Of a stretch of 63,682 nt of DNA, positions 34,322-43,001 are shown piece after piece. Both the position numbers and the translations under genes were made by a program. The stretch comes from Rhodococcus maanshanensis NBRC 100610 (GTDB lineage: Bacteria > Actinomycetota > Actinomycetes > Mycobacteriales > Mycobacteriaceae): contig NZ_BCXA01000042.1 in assembly GCF_001894865.1 (NCBI RefSeq), positions 1 to 63,682 of the forward strand, given 5' to 3'. The notes beneath the pieces are model-generated. The model was not told the DNA's origin. It searched no databases and worked only from the letters and a program-made list of their open reading frames with translations. The stretch's first letter is position 1. Each line of letters starts with the position of its first letter.

Positions 34322-37300
34322 TCAGCCAGTTTCGTCGTCGTCGGGGACCGGAAGGTCGGGACAGACCTTTTCGTAGTCTTCGCGGGGTGAGACCCAGGCA
34401 TCCCATTCAGCGTGGCTCATGTTGCGGGTGAGCTTGTCGCACAGGGCGTTCGGCCACTCCGCTGGATCAGGCGGCGGCGTCCGCCACAGTCGCACCGTCG
34501 AGTCCAGGCCGCCGGACACGACCGAGCGGCCGTCGGGACTGAAGTTAACTGACCAAACAATGCCGGTGTGCGTCGGCTCGCCGATCGGTGTTCCGGTGTC
34601 TGCGTTCCATAGCCGCATGCCGTCTCCCCCGGCCGAGACGATCTGCCGACTGTCAGGACTGAAGTCAACCGACAGGACGAAGCCCTGCGTGACCAACGGT
34701 TCGCCGAGTTGCTCGCCGGACGCGGCGTCCCATCGACGCAGCTCGTTCTTGAGGCCGTACGAGGCAATCATGCGTCCGTCGGGACTGAATTCGGCAAACG
34801 CCGTTCCGACCAGCTCCGTCAACGGTTCACCCACGGGTCGCCCGCTGTCGGTCTCCCATCGTTGGACCACGCCGGCATCGTCGCCGGAAACGAGCATGCG
34901 GCCGTCCGGGCTGAAATCCACGGACGTCGGGACCACTCGATCGGCTCCGGTCGGTTGCTCCCAGAGTTCCCTACCGGACGCCGCATCCCAACCTCGCAGC
35001 ATTCCGTCCCAGCCGCCGGTGACTATCCTGCGGCTATCCGGGCTGATGGCGATCCGGTGGACGCCTCCTTCGTGGCGCTGCGTCGATTCGCCGAGCGGAT
35101 CTCCAGTGTCGGCGTTCCATCGCCGCACAACGCCGTCCCCGCTGCCGCTGACGAGGAGTCGGCCGTCCGTGCTCAGGGTCAGGTATTTCAGGCCAGGGCT
35201 GGAGATCGGCTGGCCGATGGGTTGTCCCGAAGCGTCCCATCGTTGAACCATTCCGTCATCACCCGCGGTGACAAACAGGTGGAGGTCGTCGGCGGTCGCG
35301 AAGTGTTTGAACGAGGAACTGGTACGGGTGATCGAAATGCCGGTGGGCTGACCCGATTCGGCATCCCATACGCGGAGGCCATCATCCGCTACCGAAACAA
35401 TGCGCCCGCCGTCCGAGCTGAACCCAACGGCCCAGACACCATTGGACGTGGCGGGGTGACTCACCATCGGCAACGCGGTGACCGCGTCCCAGATTCGAAT
35501 GGTCTTGTCGAAGCTGGACGTCAGTACCTGGTGGCCGTCCTCGCTGAACGCAACGCTGGTGACCCGTCCCCTGTGCCCGACAAGCGGCACACTGGAGGCC
35601 TGGTCGCCCGCCACATCCCACACCCGCACCGTGCCTACGAGATCTCCGGAGGCGACTCGCCGTCCGTCCGCGCTGAACGCCACACTTGTCACAGGGCTTT
35701 CATGGGCCTCCAGTGTGGTGGAGGTTCGACTGTCGACGTCCCAAATCCGCACGGTGCCGTCCAAGCTTCCCGAAACGATCCGTCGACTGTCCGCGCTGAA
35801 GGCGAGGCTCGGAACTGGGCCACGATGACCGTTCATCACCTCGGCCTCCGCGTCCGCTTTCGTCCTGTCAAAGAGCCGAATGTTGTTGTCCTCGCTCCCG
35901 GTTGCGAACCACCTTCCGTCGGGGCTGTAGGCGACGCTCAAGGTTGGGCCACCGGGTAATCCTGCGATCGCGTCCCCGTCAGGCTCACCGTTTGCGGAGC
36001 TCCACCAGCGGAATTTGTTGTTCGACGTGGTTGAGACGACCTCCTCACCATCGGGCGTGAAGGCCAGGCCGTATAGGTTCTTCGATTCGTCAGGCTTCGG
36101 TGCGCCCAGGTGTTTCTGGGTGTCCGCGTTCCAGAGCCACACGACACCTTCGAGTCCGCCTGCCGCGATCTTCGTACCGTCCGGGCTGACCGCGACGCGG
36201 TTCAACGCGTCGCCATCGGTCGTCATCGTTTCGCCCACCGGTCGTCCGGTTCCCGTGTCCCAGAGCTGCACGACCCCGTCGCTGCCGCCGGAGACAACGT
36301 GACCTTTCCCGACGTATGCTGCGCCCGCGACGGGAGTCGGGGTCTCGATGATTTTCACTACATCGCGCCGGGCAACCAAGGCGTCGAGTGCCGCCTCCCC
36401 ATCTACCGAGTCCGCGACGTGGGGGGCGGCGAGAAGCGCACCGAGCGCGCGGAACTCGCTTTCAGTGCCGGCGCCCGCCAGGATCGACTGGGCCTCGGAA
36501 TTCAATCGCGAGGCAAGCGCTTCGCGGGTGCGCTCCCGCTCTTGGAAGAAGAAGACCACTGCCACCATCGCCACGACCAGCGTGACCGCCAGCACCGCCC
36601 GCAGCACCCGTGCCCGCTTGCGCAGCGCCGCCGTGTGCGCCTGCGCCTGCTCCTTGGCCTCTGTCTCTGCCTCCGCGAGCGCCTCTGCCGCTTGCTGCTT
36701 GTCCTTGGCCGCCTGCAGTTCGGCCTCCCGCCTCCGTCGCTCGGCCTCGGTCCTGGCGGTCTCCCGCTCCCGCGAGGCCAGCAGGAACTCCCGGGCCGGC
36801 CGCAGTCGATCGGTGAAACAGGGTTTGGCCGAGAGGATCTCGGCGTCGTCCAGCCGTGTCCCGGCCAGCAGCCAGGCGTCGTCGCGGTCGTTTCGATCCC
36901 ACTCCTCGGCCGCACCCTCCATCCGGTCCGCCGCCTTGAGGTCCTCCGCCTCGGTTCGTAGCCACCCGGCCAGATCGTCCCATTGGCGCAGCAGGCTCTC
37001 CAGGGCCACCTCGACGACGGTTTCGCCGCCCCGTTCGTCCTCGACCAGGAGGCGCTTGGCGACCAGCGCGTCGATGAGCGGTCGGCTCCCCACCGGCAGG
37101 TCGGATCGACGCGCCACGCGGCGCATCGGCTGGTCGCTGTCCGGGTTGATCGTCGCCAGCCAGGGTATGAATGCCCCGCGCAGTTGATCGAGCTGTCGCT
37201 GCCGTTCGCCGGGCTCGGCGGAGAGCACCGAGTCGATCTCGGTTTGCACCACGCGTGACATCCCGCCCATCGCCGTGTACTCGTCCAGGGTCAGGTCGGC

Positions 37301-38653
37301 GTCGCTGCCGTAGTCCCGGTACAGACGCGACAGGGTCAGCGACAGCAGCGGCAGTGTGTCCGCGCCCTGCCCACATTCCTCCAGCAGCCGGTCCACCAGC
37401 GCAGGCTCCACCCGTAGCCGGCGTCCGGTCTCGCCCGCGCGCCGGACGGGACCGACGACGACCTCCTTGAACTGAGTCGGCGGCATGGGCTTCAGCTCGC
37501 CGAACACCGCGCTCTTCAGGCCGGCGAGTTCCGGCGCCGTCTGCCACGCCTCGTAGAGGTCGGCGCGGATCGTCAGGGTCACGATCATCGACACCCGGTC
37601 GCCGTTCGCGTCCCGCATCAGACTCGCGAGCAGCGAAAGGAGCTGCCGGGCTTGGGTTCCCGCGTCGACGCCGAACAGTTCCTCGGCCTGGTCGACCGGA
37701 AGGATCAGAGTGGGCGAGGGAGCATCGGGGGGCAGGTCCAGCAGGCGCGCCCTGGCGGCCTGCTGCGCCTCGAGCAGCCACTCCCGGAGTCGGTCTGTGC
37801 CGTCGGGGCACGCGGCTTTGATCTCGCCGAGCGTCGGTCGGGTGAGTCCAAGGCGAACGCGCATCGCGTGAATCGACTGGGCCAAACCGGAATCGCCGGT
37901 GAGCGCGTTGCGTTCGGGCCGGACGATGTCGAGTAGCAGGTAGTTCCGGTCGTCACGCCGCAGCCGGGGCAGGAGTCCGGCCCGCAGGAACGACGACTTG
38001 CCGACCCCGGACGGTCCGGGGATCACGAACAGCGACTCCACCCCGGTACTGCACATGCCGCGCAGACGGTCGAGCACGTCGAGGATCTGCGCGTCGCGCC
38101 CGAAATAGACGGCGGCGTCGACCTCTTCGAACGGCTCCCACCCCCGATAGGGCGCCCGGTTCGGGTCACCCGGTGGCGGCCACGGGAAGCGGTCTGCGCC
38201 GACTCCCGCCGCGCACAGCCCGGCGCGCAACCGCTCCAGGCCGTCGGACAGGAACTCCACCGGCTCTGATCCGTCACCGAGCGACACCTCGGTCTTCGGT
38301 CCGTCGCCGAACAGGTCGCAGCGCTGCCACTCCCGGGTGATCTCGCCGCTCTCCATCGGCTCGAGCCGGACCACGAAGACCGGTTTGTTCAGGTCCTCCG
38401 CGTGGCGGTACTCGAGCTTGCACTCCGCCTTCGCTTCCCACGATTCGGAGAGCAGGACCACAACCGCCTCGCACCGGTCCTTTGCCCGGCGCAGCGCGTC
38501 CTTCCACCGGATGCCAAGCGGGATACCGGTGTCCGGGTCGACGTCGAGGAAGATCTCGCGGGCCAGTCTGGGCTCTCGCTCCACCAGCCAACGCATGAGG
38601 GCCCTCGCCTGACGGCGGTCCCGACTGGAGTATGTGATGAACACCCGCGACAT
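34322..38653 (-). CDS. TIR - nSTAND1 NTPase - coiled coil - transmembrane - WD40 protein
   Basis: 1443 aa from ATG 38653 (GGGAG 5 nt upstream). A TIR domain occupies 1-115 (VFITYSSRDRRQARAL; ESWEAKAECKLEYRHA with candidate NADase Glu81). An nSTAND1 module follows: APYRGWEPFEEVDAAVYFGRD at about 167-187, Walker A GPSGVGKS at 213-220, Walker B LILPVDQAEELF at about 316-327, and a winged-helix-like arm to about 560. A coiled coil (about 625-680), one transmembrane helix (about 685-703) and about 15 WD40 units (about 770-1410), enough for two seven-bladed propellers, complete it. TIR-STAND proteins are known immune sensors; the propeller would sense a ligand and the TIR domain would consume NAD+ or signal. 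The tethering helix is notable. Possibly anti-phage; untested. Confidence 0.88.
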   Translation of the reverse strand: MSRVFITYSSRDRRQARALMRWLVEREPRLAREIFLDVDPDTGIPLGIRWKDALRRAKDRCEAVVVLLSESWEAKAECKLEYRHAEDLNKPVFVVRLEPMESGEITREWQRCDLFGDGPKTEVSLGDGSEPVEFLSDGLERLRAGLCAAGVGADRFPWPPPGDPNRAPYRGWEPFEEVDAAVYFGRDAQILDVLDRLRGMCSTGVESLFVIPGPSGVGKSSFLRAGLLPRLRRDDRNYLLLDIVRPERNALTGDSGLAQSIHAMRVRLGLTRPTLGEIKAACPDGTDRLREWLLEAQQAARARLLDLPPDAPSPTLILPVDQAEELFGVDAGTQARQLLSLLASLMRDANGDRVSMIVTLTIRADLYEAWQTAPELAGLKSAVFGELKPMPPTQFKEVVVGPVRRAGETGRRLRVEPALVDRLLEECGQGADTLPLLSLTLSRLYRDYGSDADLTLDEYTAMGGMSRVVQTEIDSVLSAEPGERQRQLDQLRGAFIPWLATINPDSDQPMRRVARRSDLPVGSRPLIDALVAKRLLVEDERGGETVVEVALESLLRQWDDLAGWLRTEAEDLKAADRMEGAAEEWDRNDRDDAWLLAGTRLDDAEILSAKPCFTDRLRPAREFLLASRERETARTEAERRRREAELQAAKDKQQAAEALAEAETEAKEQAQAHTAALRKRARVLRAVLAVTLVVAMVAVVFFFQERERTREALASRLNSEAQSILAGAGTESEFRALGALLAAPHVADSVDGEAALDALVARRDVVKIIETPTPVAGAAYVGKGHVVSGGSDGVVQLWDTGTGRPVGETMTTDGDALNRVAVSPDGTKIAAGGLEGVVWLWNADTQKHLGAPKPDESKNLYGLAFTPDGEEVVSTTSNNKFRWWSSANGEPDGDAIAGLPGGPTLSVAYSPDGRWFATGSEDNNIRLFDRTKADAEAEVMNGHRGPVPSLAFSADSRRIVSGSLDGTVRIWDVDSRTSTTLEAHESPVTSVAFSADGRRVASGDLVGTVRVWDVAGDQASSVPLVGHRGRVTSVAFSEDGHQVLTSSFDKTIRIWDAVTALPMVSHPATSNGVWAVGFSSDGGRIVSVADDGLRVWDAESGQPTGISITRTSSSFKHFATADDLHLFVTAGDDGMVQRWDASGQPIGQPISSPGLKYLTLSTDGRLLVSGSGDGVVRRWNADTGDPLGESTQRHEGGVHRIAISPDSRRIVTGGWDGMLRGWDAASGRELWEQPTGADRVVPTSVDFSPDGRMLVSGDDAGVVQRWETDSGRPVGEPLTELVGTAFAEFSPDGRMIASYGLKNELRRWDAASGEQLGEPLVTQGFVLSVDFSPDSRQIVSAGGDGMRLWNADTGTPIGEPTHTGIVWSVNFSPDGRSVVSGGLDSTVRLWRTPPPDPAEWPNALCDKLTRNMSHAEWDAWVSPREDYEKVCPDLPVPDDDETG

Positions 38654-38781
38654 GGCACTCCCATCGCAGGTCGGCGGTGTGCACATTCAGAATGAACCGG
38701 CCCGCCGCCGCGGGCACGCGTAGTCGACTACTCGACTGTCGTGGTTCGTCGGCCCGGGCGGGTTACCCCGAAACGGCCGAA

Positions 38782-38818
38782 GGGCACGTTCGTTCGGTTC
38801 AACCGAACAAACGTGCCC
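38782..38818 (-). terminator. Hairpin downstream of ino1
   Basis: A 16-bp stem with one mismatch (38782-38797 with 38803-38818) and 5-nt loop lies 22 bp past the ino1 stop, in the minus-strand direction. Only a short U content follows. Confidence 0.6.
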
Positions 38819-38839
38819 TTCGCCGCGTGGCTGCGGAGA

Positions 38840-39934
38840 CTATGCCTCGATGATGAACGCCTCGAGCTCGGCGCGGGCCTTGTCGTCGGCCATCTGGACC
38901 GGCGGGCTCTTCATCAGGTAGGCCGAGGCCGGGTAGACCGGTCCGCCGATGCCGCGGTCGAGCGCGATCTTGGCGGCGCGGACGGCGTCGATGATGATGC
39001 CTGCCGAGTTCGGCGAGTCCCAGACCTCGAGCTTGTACTCCAGGTTCAGCGGCGCGTCACCGAAGGCGCGGCCCTCGAGGCGGACGTACGCCCACTTGCG
39101 GTCGTCGAGCCACTCCACGTAGTCCGAGGGGCCGATGTGGACGTTGCGGTCGTGGACCTTGCCTGCGAGCGAACCGGTCAGGTTCGACGTCACGGCCTGC
39201 GTCTTGGAGACCTTCTTGGACTCCAGGCGCTCGCGCTCGAGCATGTTCTTGAAGTCCATGTTGCCGCCGACGTTGAGCTGGTAGGTGCGGTCCAGCACGA
39301 CACCGCGGTCCTCGAACAGCTTTGCCATCACGCGGTGCGTGATGGTGGCGCCGACCTGGCTCTTGATGTCGTCGCCGACGATCGGGATGCCGGCGTCCTT
39401 GAACTTGGCGGCCCACTCCGGGTCGGAGGCGATGAACACGGGCAGCGCGTTGACGAACGCGGCGCCGGCGTCGATCGCGCACTGGGCGTAGAACTTGTCG
39501 GCGTCCTCGGAGCCCACCGGGAGGTAGGACACGACGACGTCGACCTTGGCCGCCTTGAGGGCCGCGACGACGTCGACCGGCTCGAGGTCGGAGACCTCGA
39601 TGGTCTGGGAGTAGTACTTGCCGATGCCGTCCAGGGTGGGGCCGCGCTGGACGGTGACGTTGCTCGGCGGCACGTCGGTGATCTTGATGGTGTTGTTCTC
39701 GCTGGCGAGGATGGCCTCGGAGAGGTCGAAGCCGACCTTCTTGGCGTCCACGTCGAAGGCGGCGACGAACTCGACGTCGCGGACGTGGTACTGGCCGAAC
39801 TTCACATGCATCAGGCCGGGCACGGTGGCCGACTCGTCGGCGTCCTTGTAGTAGTGGACTCCCTGGACCAAGGACGAGGCGCAGTTCCCCACGCCCACAA
39901 TGGCCACGCGCACCGAGGTGCTGTTCTCACCCAT
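38840..39934 (-). CDS. ino1: Inositol-3-phosphate synthase
   Basis: 364 aa, the usual actinobacterial length. NAD+-binding Rossmann motif [16 protein letters not shown] at the start, then [31 protein letters not shown], and the catalytic/metal region [28 protein letters not shown] and [15 protein letters not shown]. It converts glucose 6-phosphate to inositol 3-phosphate, the first step to phosphatidylinositol, PIMs, lipoarabinomannan and mycothiol. Its start overlaps the padR gene by 8 bp, so the two are cotranscribed and translationally coupled, regulator first. Confidence 0.96.
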   Translation of the reverse strand: MGENSTSVRVAIVGVGNCASSLVQGVHYYKDADESATVPGLMHVKFGQYHVRDVEFVAAFDVDAKKVGFDLSEAILASENNTIKITDVPPSNVTVQRGPTLDGIGKYYSQTIEVSDLEPVDVVAALKAAKVDVVVSYLPVGSEDADKFYAQCAIDAGAAFVNALPVFIASDPEWAAKFKDAGIPIVGDDIKSQVGATITHRVMAKLFEDRGVVLDRTYQLNVGGNMDFKNMLERERLESKKVSKTQAVTSNLTGSLAGKVHDRNVHIGPSDYVEWLDDRKWAYVRLEGRAFGDAPLNLEYKLEVWDSPNSAGIIIDAVRAAKIALDRGIGGPVYPASAYLMKSPPVQMADDKARAELEAFIIEA

Positions 39935-40487
39935 GGTCGGGTTCTCCTTCTTTCTTGGGTACTGCTGTCGATGTTTGTTCGGCCACGATCAGCTCGTTGA
40001 GCCAGCGCACCTCGCGCTCGCTCGATTCGAGACCGAGCTGATGCAGCTGCCGGGTGTAGCGGTCGAGGGAACCGGTGGTCCGCCCGACGGCCTCGCGGAG
40101 CCCCTCGCGGCGCTCCTCGACCTGACGTCGCCTGCCCTCGAGGATCCGCATCCGCGCCTCGGCGGGGGTGCGGCTGAAGAAGGCGAGGTGAACGCCGAAA
40201 CCGTCGTCCGTGTAGTTCTGCGGCCCGGTGTCGGCGACCAGTTCGGCGAACCGCTGCCTGCCGGCAGGGGTCAGCTCGTATACGCGGCGGGCCCGTCGCA
40301 TGGAGGCGCCCGTCGGCCCGGCGTCCTCGGCGATCAACCCGTCGGTCTGCATGCGGCGCAGCGTCGGGTAGAGCGAACCGTAGGAGAAGGCGCGGAACGC
40401 GCCCAGTAGGCCGGTCAGCCGCTTGCGCAGCTCGTATCCGTGCATGGGTGACTCGAGGAGCAGCCCGAGGATCGCGAGTTCGAGCAT
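39927..40487 (-). CDS. PadR-family transcriptional regulator of the ino1 operon
   Basis: 186 aa from ATG 40487, with AGGAGGTGCAGTG immediately upstream (GTG 40490 is possible). N-terminal winged helix ([39 protein letters not shown]) and C-terminal helical Vir-like domain (about 110-180) for dimerisation. It sits first in an operon with ino1 across mycolata and probably represses its own promoter through the palindrome at 40531-40547. Confidence 0.9.
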   Translation of the reverse strand: MLELAILGLLLESPMHGYELRKRLTGLLGAFRAFSYGSLYPTLRRMQTDGLIAEDAGPTGASMRRARRVYELTPAGRQRFAELVADTGPQNYTDDGFGVHLAFFSRTPAEARMRILEGRRRQVEERREGLREAVGRTTGSLDRYTRQLHQLGLESSEREVRWLNELIVAEQTSTAVPKKEGEPDHG

Positions 40488-40530
40488 CACTGCACCTCCT
40501 GAGTCCTAACCGACTGATGCGACGGCAAAC

Positions 40531-40547
40531 TATATCGCGCCGATATA
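40531..40547. promoter_or_regulatory. Palindromic operator for PadR
   Basis: TATATCG-CGC-CGATATA is a perfect 7-bp inverted repeat with 3-nt centre, AT-rich in a GC-rich background, 44 bp upstream of the padR start. It matches the ATAT...ATAT half-site style of PadR operators. Confidence 0.65.
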
Positions 40548-40616
40548 TAGGAGCGTACGGGAATGCCCGTTTGTGTGACAAGGTGTCACGCCTAGGTGTG
40601 CGGTTCGGCCGCCGGG

Positions 40617-41405
40617 CTAGTCGTCCGCGGGATAGATCTCGAAGACCTCGCCGTCGAACCCGGCGGTCAGGTGTCCGGACGTGCCCGCGCGCCCGTCGGA
40701 CAGGTACATCGACACCTCAGGGGCCTGGTCCCCCGACTCGACGGACACGTGGATCGAATCCGGTGTGGCCACGCCAAGGGTCTGTGGGGCGCCCAGCAGC
40801 AGTCCGACCACGGCCGGAATGTCCAGCTGGGCCAGATCGACCGGAACCGTCTTGGGATCCCGCCCGGTCCGGGGGTCAGGTTCCTCGAGCCCGTCCCGAT
40901 AGTCGATGTCCTGGTACATGCCGGGCGCCCCCGGCTCGGCGCGCTGGATCCGCGCGTACTCCGGATAGATCGTCGCCTCGTCGATCACCACGTCGCCGTA
41001 CCGCGCGCGCAGGTCCTCGATCATCCGGGCGAGGCCCGGCGCGGACAGCACGTTCTCGGGGCGGTCGGGAGCGTCCGCGCCGTCGTCGCCGATCGTGGAG
41101 AACACGACGGCGCCGAGCGCGACCACGGCGGCGGCCGCGACGGCCGCGGCCACGCCCGGGATCCGGCGGCGGTCGGGATCGGCAGACCGGACCGGCAGCG
41201 ATCCCTTCAGCTTGTCGGGGATCTGCAGGTCCGACACCAGCGCGTCGAGCTCGGTGAGGGTCCGGGCGGACATCGCCGCCTTGGTGCGGTCGCGGTGCTC
41301 GAAGTCGGAGAGCTGGCCGTCGTCGTGGGCGGAATCGAGGAGTCCGCACACGTCGACGCGGTCGGTGTCACGGGCGCGCAGGCGCAGCGAGGATTTGCTC
41401 GGCAC
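40617..41405 (-). CDS. DUF1707 membrane protein, copy 1
   Basis: 262 aa from GTG 41405. The N-terminal DUF1707 motif (LRLRARDTDRVDVCGLLDSAHDDGQLSDFEHRDRT, residues about 7-50) is followed by a single helix (GVAAAVAAAAVVALGAVVFSTI, about 83-105) and an exported C-terminal domain of unknown fold. DUF1707 resembles SHOCT modules that recruit or oligomerise proteins at membranes. A tandem paralogue lies next to it at 41430-42305. Positioned between the ino1 operon and the PBP/GT87 genes, it may be an envelope-assembly accessory. Confidence 0.8.
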   Translation of the reverse strand: MPSKSSLRLRARDTDRVDVCGLLDSAHDDGQLSDFEHRDRTKAAMSARTLTELDALVSDLQIPDKLKGSLPVRSADPDRRRIPGVAAAVAAAAVVALGAVVFSTIGDDGADAPDRPENVLSAPGLARMIEDLRARYGDVVIDEATIYPEYARIQRAEPGAPGMYQDIDYRDGLEEPDPRTGRDPKTVPVDLAQLDIPAVVGLLLGAPQTLGVATPDSIHVSVESGDQAPEVSMYLSDGRAGTSGHLTAGFDGEVFEIYPADD

Positions 41406-41417
41406 CAGCCGAGCATA
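41403..41417 (-). promoter_or_regulatory. Leaderless promoter, -10 TATGCT
   Basis: TATGCT (41417-41412, minus strand) precedes GTG 41405 by exactly 6 nt; no Shine-Dalgarno. Confidence 0.5.
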
Positions 41418-41429
41418 GGAGTGCGCCGT

Positions 41430-42305
41430 CTATCCGTTGGGTGAGTAGGGATACATGCCGGCGATCTCCCCGTTGGGACGCAGGTACATGTGGCCGCTCG
41501 CGCCGGTCGCCTCGTTGTTCACGTAGACGGAGATCTGTGGGCCGTCGTCCTGGTCGACCTCGGTGCTGATGTGGCTGATCACCCCGCCCGGCACCCGCAG
41601 CGACTCCGCGGCGCCGCCGAGGTGGCCGGCCAGGGCGCGGAGGTCGATGCTCGTCAGGTCGAACGGCGGTTCGGCCCCGGAGTGGCTCGTCGCGGTGTCG
41701 GCCTCGAAGCCGCCGCGGAAGGAGTACGGCTGCTCCCGGCCGGGCTGGTCGGGGACCACCCGAGTCAGGCGGGCGTAGTCGCCGAAGAAGGTCGCCTCGT
41801 AGACGAGGGTGTCACCGAACTTGTCCCGATATCTGGTGATGAACTGCTCGATGCCGTTCGCGGTGATGGTGTCGATCTGCGGGATGACCACCGGCGCGAC
41901 GTCGGCGTACTTGTCGGGAGCAGGCGGCGCGGGGGGATTCGGTGCGAGCGGCGCGACCACCGGTGCGGCGGCTGCCGGCGCCGGGTCGGGGCCGTCCTTG
42001 TTCAGCGCGGTGAGCGTCACCGCGGCCACCACCACCGCGGCGACCGCGACGCCGACCAGCAGCACCAGGCGGCGCGGCGGTGCCGGCCGGTCCGGCGCGG
42101 CGAGCGTGTCGGTGAGGGCCTTCGGTAGCTGCAGGTCGGTGACCAGTGACTCCAGCTCGCCGAGGGTCCTTGCGGACATGGCCGCGGAGGTTCGCGACTT
42201 GTGCTCGTCGAAGTCGAGCTGTCCCTCGCCGTACCCGGCGTCGAGCAGCGTGCAGGTGTTCGAGCGGTCGATGTCACGCGCTCGGGTCGTGTTGCGGCTG
42301 GCCAC
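41430..42305 (-). CDS. DUF1707 membrane protein, copy 2
   Basis: 291 aa from GTG 42305, chosen because TATCAT lies 7 nt upstream and the N-terminus then aligns with copy 1 (RARDIDRSNTCTLLDAGYGEGQLDFDEHKSRT, then AAMSARTLGELESLV). One membrane helix (LVLLVGVAVAAVVVAAVTLTAL, about 98-120), a Pro/Ala linker and a C-terminal extracellular domain that resembles that of copy 1 (DKFGDTLVYEATFFGDYARL against ARYGDVVIDEATIYPEYARI). The frame stays open far upstream, but the extra part overlaps the DUF5318 gene. Function unknown. Confidence 0.8.
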   Translation of the reverse strand: MASRNTTRARDIDRSNTCTLLDAGYGEGQLDFDEHKSRTSAAMSARTLGELESLVTDLQLPKALTDTLAAPDRPAPPRRLVLLVGVAVAAVVVAAVTLTALNKDGPDPAPAAAAPVVAPLAPNPPAPPAPDKYADVAPVVIPQIDTITANGIEQFITRYRDKFGDTLVYEATFFGDYARLTRVVPDQPGREQPYSFRGGFEADTATSHSGAEPPFDLTSIDLRALAGHLGGAAESLRVPGGVISHISTEVDQDDGPQISVYVNNEATGASGHMYLRPNGEIAGMYPYSPNG

Positions 42306-42318
42306 GGTCGAAATGATA
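42303..42318 (-). promoter_or_regulatory. Leaderless promoter, -10 TATCAT
   Basis: TATCAT (42318-42313, minus strand) precedes GTG 42305 by 7 nt; no Shine-Dalgarno. Confidence 0.5.
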
Positions 42319-42494
42319 GGAGAAGCGGTGTGACGGGGTCCGGCAGCCGGGTAGTGGCGCGATCGACAGTGTCGATTCGCGATCCGGCGCGGGCGCGGCG
42401 CAGCCACTGGTCGGGTGGGGTGCGCCCCGGGTGTCGGCCCGGCGTGTCGCAGCTCGCGCCGCCTCCAACCCGACACCTCGCACGATTGCCCACG

Positions 42495-42507
42495 TACTCT
42501 GGTCACG
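42495..42507 (+). promoter_or_regulatory. Leaderless promoter, -10 TACTCT
   Basis: TACTCT at 42495-42500 lies 6 nt before GTG 42507, with no Shine-Dalgarno between. Confidence 0.45.
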
Positions 42508-42935
42508 TGCGATTGCAGCGGCAGGTGGTGGACTACGCGCTCCAGCGGCGATCCTTGCTGGCCGAGGTCTACTCCGGTCGGACGGGTGTCGCCGAGGTGT
42601 GCGACGCCGGTCCTTACCTGCTGCGTGCGGCGAAGTTCCACGGCAGGGGCTCCGACGCGACCTGCCCGATCTGCAGGAAAGAACAGCTCACCCTTGTCTC
42701 GTGGGTGTTCGGCGACAGGCTCGGCCCGATCTCGGGTTCGGCACGTACGTCGGAGGAGCTGGTTCGGCTGGCGACGACCCAGGAGGAGTTCTCCGTCCAC
42801 GTCGTCGAGGTGTGCCGCACCTGCAGTTGGAACCACCTGGTGCAGTCGTATGTGCTCGGAGCGGCCCCCGCACCGAAACGGGCGCGCCGCCCCTCGGGTG
42901 CGCGTGCGCCGAGTCGCCGCATTGCGAGTGAGTGA
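42507..42935 (+). CDS. DUF5318 zinc-ribbon-like protein
   Basis: 142 aa from GTG 42507. It starts VRLQRQVVDYALQRRSLLAEVYSG and has two Cys pairs, CPIC (about residue 52) and CRTC (about 103), spaced as for a zinc ribbon, with a basic tail. The family is conserved in Actinobacteria next to the class A PBP and GT87 genes, and no function has been established that I know of. It precedes the PBP gene on the same strand by 66 bp, so it could share its promoter. A small metal-dependent regulator or assembly factor is possible. Confidence 0.8.
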   Translation: MRLQRQVVDYALQRRSLLAEVYSGRTGVAEVCDAGPYLLRAAKFHGRGSDATCPICRKEQLTLVSWVFGDRLGPISGSARTSEELVRLATTQEEFSVHVVEVCRTCSWNHLVQSYVLGAAPAPKRARRPSGARAPSRRIASE

Positions 42936-43001
42936 GAGCACCACCCCGCCGAACGATGTAACTGACACAGCCGTGTCTACGTGAGCACTGGAGATTCCTA
43001 C

